From positions 1 to 5,354 of the forward strand of contig JAFNWZ010000119.1 in the NCBI GenBank assembly GCA_017379255.1: a DNA stretch of 5,354 nucleotides. The letters run 5' to 3'. The notes beneath the pieces are model-generated. The model made no database searches and was not told the DNA's origin. It worked only from the letters and a program-made list of their open reading frames with translations. Made by a program: the position numbers and the translations under genes. Each line of letters opens with the position of its first letter. Positions within the stretch are counted from its first letter, which is position 1. The DNA comes from Akkermansia sp. (GTDB taxonomy: Bacteria; Verrucomicrobiota; Verrucomicrobiia; Verrucomicrobiales; Akkermansiaceae). Shown piece after piece: positions 4,300 to 5,354 of the stretch.

Positions 4300-4845
4300 A
4301 TGAAGAAATACCAGTGCACCGTATGCGGCGAAGTCATTGAGAGCGAAACCATGCCGGAAGTATGCCCCGTATGCGGGGTGGATACCTTCGTTGAAATTGA
4401 CGAAGCCGCCGAGAAGGTCTATGCCGATGAGCACCGCGTGGGCGTTGCCCAGGGGCTCGATGAAGAGGTGGTGAAGGGCCTGCGCGACCACTTCCAGGGT
4501 GAATGCTGCGAGGTGGGCATGTACCTGGCCATGAGCCGCCAGGCCGAGCGCGAGGGCTACCCCGAGGTGGCAGAAGCCTTCCGCCGCTACGCCTGGGAGG
4601 AAGCCGAGCACGCCGCCAAGTTTGCCGAGCTGCTGGGCGAGGTGCTTACCGACAGCACGAAGAAGAATGTTTCCATGCGCGCCGATGCCGAGTTCGGCGC
4701 CTGCAACAGCAAGCTGGCCATTGCCAAGCGCGCCAAACAGCTGGGCTATGATGCCATCCACGACACCGTGCACGAGATGTGCAAGGACGAAGCCCGCCAC
4801 GGCAAAGGCTTCGATGGCCTCCTGAAGCGCTATTTTAATGCATAA
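4300..4845 (+). CDS. rbr: reverse-type rubrerythrin (rubredoxin domain first), peroxide reductase
   Basis: Rubrerythrins reduce hydrogen peroxide in the cytosol of anaerobes, with electrons passing from NAD(P)H donors through a rubredoxin iron to a diiron site. The 181-aa protein carries the rubredoxin-like iron site at the N-terminus, 'CTVC' (6-9) and 'CPVC' (22-25), a short form. This is the domain order of 'reverse' rubrerythrins such as those of Clostridium acetobutylicum. The four-helix diiron domain follows, with likely ligands Glu68/Glu71 ('[12 protein letters not shown]'), Glu101 and His104 ('EEAEH'), Glu131 ('DAEFGACN'), and Glu164 and His167 ('DEARH'). Length and motifs are complete. 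The ATG has only a weak GAAAGA (4285-4290) upstream. A strong promoter and a PerR-like box suggest peroxide-responsive control. It is divergent from nrdR, and an extended hairpin starts directly after its stop. Confidence 0.95.
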   Translation: MKKYQCTVCGEVIESETMPEVCPVCGVDTFVEIDEAAEKVYADEHRVGVAQGLDEEVVKGLRDHFQGECCEVGMYLAMSRQAEREGYPEVAEAFRRYAWEEAEHAAKFAELLGEVLTDSTKKNVSMRADAEFGACNSKLAIAKRAKQLGYDAIHDTVHEMCKDEARHGKGFDGLLKRYFNA

Positions 4846-4929
4846 TTCAGAATGAAGAACGCAGAATGATGAGCGTGTGCGCGGCGGAAGCCGCGCGCGT
4901 GCTTGTCATTCTGCATTCTGCGTTTTGAA
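4846..4929. repeat. 84-base near-perfect palindrome (long hairpin) after rubrerythrin
   Basis: Two 40-base arms (4846-4885 and 4890-4929) fold around a GGAA loop. Of 40 pairs I count 31 Watson-Crick, 7 G-T and 2 mismatches (A4855 opposite G4920, C4860 opposite A4915). The inner 25 pairs (4861-4885 with 4890-4914) have no mismatch. The core 'GCGGC GGAA GCCGC' is GC-rich, while the outer arms are built from repeated CAGAATG/CATTCTG units that allow a second pairing register. It starts on the base after the rubrerythrin stop. It could be a 3' stabilising or terminating structure, or a palindromic REP/MITE-like element. No long T-run follows. Confidence 0.8.
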
Positions 4930-4966
4930 ATCTGCATTCCATCCGTGTCTGTATGCAAGATACGGC

Positions 4967-4994
4967 TTGAAAAATCGGGGTGCTCTGGTAGAAT
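4967..4994 (+). promoter_or_regulatory. parA promoter
   Basis: TTGAAA (4967-4972) lies 16 bases before TAGAAT (4989-4994), with TG at 4986-4987 forming an extended -10. Each hexamer matches the consensus at 5 of 6 positions. Transcription would start near 5000-5002, on the GTG start of parA. Confidence 0.6.
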
Positions 4995-5001
4995 GCCACG
5001 C

Positions 5002-5354
5002 GTGAAAGTCATAGCCATAGCGAACCAGAAGGGCGGGGTGGGCAAAACCACCACAGCGGTGAACTTGTCTGCTGCCCTGGCAGCACGCGGCAAGCGTGTG
5101 CTGCTCATCGATATGGACTCCCAGGCCAACGCCAGCACCATGCTGGGCGTGGAGGTGGAGAGCGATGCCAGCCTGTACCCTGCGCTCATTGGTGAAGCGC
5201 TGCTGGAGGATCTGGTGCGCCCGGCCCGCCGCCGCAATCTTTCCATCATCCCCGCCCACATGGATTTGTCCGGTGTGGAGGTAGAATTGACGCAGAACGG
5301 CACTCACCTTACCTGCATGAGAGATGCCATGGAGGGGCTGCGTGCCAGCCGCTA
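5002..5354 (+). CDS. parA: ParA/Soj-family chromosome partitioning ATPase (5' part)
   Basis: Translation from GTG gives 117 codons up to the window edge without a stop; ParA proteins are usually about 250 aa, so more than half is missing. The deviant Walker A box KGGVGKTT (residues 10-17) follows 'MKVIAIANQ', and the Walker A' strand '[14 protein letters not shown]' (32-45) has Asp37 and Asp39. Family members usually read 'DxDPQ'; here Ser40 replaces the Pro. ParA dimers bind DNA and ATP and, with ParB, move replication origins; a parB is expected downstream but is not visible. An ATG at 4993 is in frame (adding three codons) but falls inside the -10 box, so the GTG is preferred. No ribosome binding site is present, suggesting a leaderless message. 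The gene is separated from rubrerythrin by a hairpin and its own promoter, so it is probably a separate unit. Confidence 0.93.
   Translation, partial: MKVIAIANQKGGVGKTTTAVNLSAALAARGKRVLLIDMDSQANASTMLGVEVESDASLYPALIGEALLEDLVRPARRRNLSIIPAHMDLSGVEVELTQNGTHLTCMRDAMEGLRASR

Noticed and set aside
4246..4800. 184-aa open frame on the - strand opposite rubrerythrin
   Set aside because: Hydrophobic His/Gly/Ala-rich shadow of the rubrerythrin codons; the sense frame has all rubredoxin Cys and diiron ligands.
4846..4929. CRISPR-like interpretation of the repeated CAGAATG/CATTCTG units
   Set aside because: The units are too short, occur in opposite orientations as arms of one hairpin and have no regular spacers.
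4993..5001. ATG at 4993 as the parA start
   Set aside because: It overlaps the predicted -10 box and adds only three residues not typical of ParA N-termini; the GTG at 5002 fits the family start.
4830..5303. 157-aa open frame on the - strand across the hairpin and parA
   Set aside because: It covers the parA promoter and palindrome on the opposite strand; the + strand Walker motifs show which frame is coding.

Overview
The window looks like a GC-rich bacterial chromosome segment from an anaerobic or microaerobic host. A rubredoxin-type rubrerythrin sits divergently from nrdR, and a ParA-type segregation ATPase begins at the right edge. Canonical AGGAGG ribosome binding sites are scarce: two genes appear to have almost no 5' leader, one has a long A/C-rich leader, and several others rely on stop/start overlaps. 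A gut Verrucomicrobiota (Akkermansia-like) origin would fit, but this is a weak inference from style and content, not a species call.

Left half, + strand (about 1-2991): an AT-rich start with a possible promoter is followed by a tightly packed run of paralogues. They share one plan: a short cytosolic N-terminus with a 'pGEvLwxGkP' motif, one or two membrane helices, then a bacterial PH-like (bPH_2/DUF304-type) domain with 'RTVYVITNRRA', 'KDGSGNLV' and 'GFMNv' motifs. The first copy (78-302) keeps only the C-terminal part of the PH domain. The next four (308-871, 868-1449, 1446-2027, 2024-2464) overlap by 4 bases at each junction after the first. The last gene (2464-2991) starts on the stop codon of the fourth intact copy and encodes an exported ankyrin-repeat protein. 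Two central copies share an almost identical first 98 bases although the rest has diverged, which points to recent gene conversion. The functions of these genes are unknown.

Middle, - strand (3033-4045): nrdR, the ribonucleotide reductase repressor, is followed with a 1-base overlap by an unrecognised 173-aa gene whose N-terminal half faintly resembles an ATP-cone. A compact GC hairpin separates this pair from the ankyrin gene, with which it converges.

Divergent control region (4046-4299): it has recognisable promoters in both directions, a PerR-box-like palindrome just upstream of the rubrerythrin -35, a direct repeat and other palindromes. The nrdR promoter carries an imperfect palindrome in its spacer and places transcription start almost on the ATG.

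Right part, + strand (4300-5354): a reverse-type rubrerythrin (N-terminal rubredoxin domain, peroxide detoxification), an 84-base near-perfect hairpin right after its stop codon, then a promoter and the first 117 codons of parA, cut by the window end. The parA coding sequence has no stop in the window.

The most interesting candidates are the coupled PH-paralogue/ankyrin operon with its conversion tract, the nrdR-coupled ATP-cone-like gene, the predicted leaderless starts of nrdR and parA, and the long hairpin after rubrerythrin.
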